Made by a program: the position numbers and the translations under genes. Below are positions 12,195-12,571 of a stretch of DNA of 12,571 nucleotides, in pieces; the first letter of the stretch is position 1, and each line of letters opens with the position of its first letter. Source of the DNA: DSNY01 sp037446035. Its GTDB lineage: Bacteria > Pseudomonadota > Gammaproteobacteria > Burkholderiales > Burkholderiaceae_F. The stretch spans positions 1 to 12,571 of the forward strand of contig JBBIJJ010000096.1 in assembly GCA_037446035.1 (NCBI GenBank), written 5' to 3'. The notes beneath the pieces were generated by a model. That model worked only from the letters and a program-made list of their open reading frames with translations. It did no database searches and was not told the DNA's origin.

Positions 12195-12384
12195 ACTTCG
12201 AGCCGACCGCGCCTTGTCAATCCGAACCAACCAACCCTCGTTACTCCGAGCCAACCCCCTCATCACTCCGAGCCGACCACGCCTTGTCATTCCGAGCCGA
12301 CCACGGCTCGTCATTCCGAGTCGACCACGGCTCGTCATTCCGAGTCGACCACGGCTCGTCATTCCGAGTCGACCCCGCCTTGTC
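12195..12384 (+). repeat. 24-bp tandem array, right copy, eight units
   Basis: Units start at 12195, 12219, 12243, 12265, 12289, 12313, 12337 and 12361. All are 24 bp except the 22-bp unit at 12243. The core is ATTCCGAG at the start and CTCGTC or CTTGTC at the end, with filler such as TCGACCACGG. Units from 12313 and 12337 are identical, and 12289 differs from them by one base. The outer (left) units are the most diverged. The same head sequence and the same orientation as the left array are used, but with different filler. It also leads directly into a full hairpin element. Confidence 0.9.
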
Positions 12385-12463
12385 ATTCCGAGCCAAAGGC
12401 GAGGAATCTCACCCCCCTCGCAACGCCGAGATCCCTCGCCTTCGGCTCGGGATGACAGAACCC
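12383..12463 (+). repeat. Dispersed long-hairpin repeat, copy C
   Basis: This has the same architecture as copies A and B: head TCATTCCGAG, inner arm GGCGAGGAATCTC, loop, inner arm GAGATCCCTCGCC and tail GGCTCGGGATGACAGAACC. The inner stem is longer here because CCTCGCC pairs fully with GGCGAGG, where A and B have CTGCG. The loop differs from both other copies. Confidence 0.87.
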
Positions 12464-12488
12464 GCTTCGGAGCCCAGCACGCGTCGTC

Positions 12489-12571
12489 ATCCCGCGCAAA
12501 CTACCCGTCGTCATTCCGGCCACCCCCATTCGTCACTCGGAGCCAACCCGCCCTCGTCATTCCGAGCCAAC
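12489..12571 (+). repeat. Degenerate 24-bp array units running off the window
   Basis: Further head-type units start at 12489 (24 bp), 12513 (22 bp), 12535 (24 bp) and 12559 (cut by the window end). Each begins ATCCCG, ATTCCG or ACTCGG and ends CGTC. They are more diverged than the units before copy C, so a second array and perhaps another full element probably continue beyond the window. Confidence 0.75.

Overview
The window looks like a chromosomal segment of a high-GC Gram-negative bacterium, most likely a betaproteobacterium (Burkholderiales or a close relative). The evidence is the separate heptose kinase (hldA) and adenylyltransferase (hldC) genes, a class-A type pyrB followed by a metal-site-less pyrC', a pyrC'-plsC-apaH neighbourhood, and dispersed palindromes of a style common in that class. 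No rRNA, tRNA, phage, transposase or CRISPR array was seen, so the taxonomic call is inference.

Layout. 1-383 and 12195-12571 are repeat fields of one family: a long imperfect hairpin element of about 80-93 bp, plus 24-bp tandem arrays built from copies of its first half. Between them lie two convergent gene strings. The plus-strand string is nucleotidyltransferase (681), HEPN protein, hldA, hldD, gmhB, hldC, a SWIM/SNF2 helicase and apaH (end 8929). It has stop/start overlaps at four junctions (three of 4 nt, one of 8 nt). The minus-strand string is pyrB, pyrC', plsC (11997 down to 8835). It has a 4-nt overlap between pyrB and pyrC' and a possible leader ORF overlapping the start of pyrB. 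The two strings meet tail to tail, with apaH and plsC sharing 95 bp.

Function. HldA, GmhB, HldC and HldD are four of the five enzymes that turn sedoheptulose-7-phosphate into ADP-L-glycero-beta-D-manno-heptose for the LPS inner core. Only the isomerase GmhA is missing from the window. PyrB and PyrC' should form the aspartate transcarbamoylase holoenzyme. PlsC makes phosphatidic acid and ApaH hydrolyses Ap4A.

The most unusual points are these. (1) A 14-bp-arm palindrome sits exactly at the hldD/gmhB and pyrC'/plsC junctions. It supplies the upstream gene's TGA stop both times, and it supplies the only possible start codon of gmhB. (2) An MntA/HepT-like nucleotidyltransferase/HEPN pair is translationally coupled to hldA, and its HEPN member lacks the canonical R-x4-6-H motif. 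(3) The terminal arrays look like repeated half-elements. (4) pyrB has a possible SD-led leader ORF running through a GC-rich hairpin repeat and ending on the pyrB start codon.
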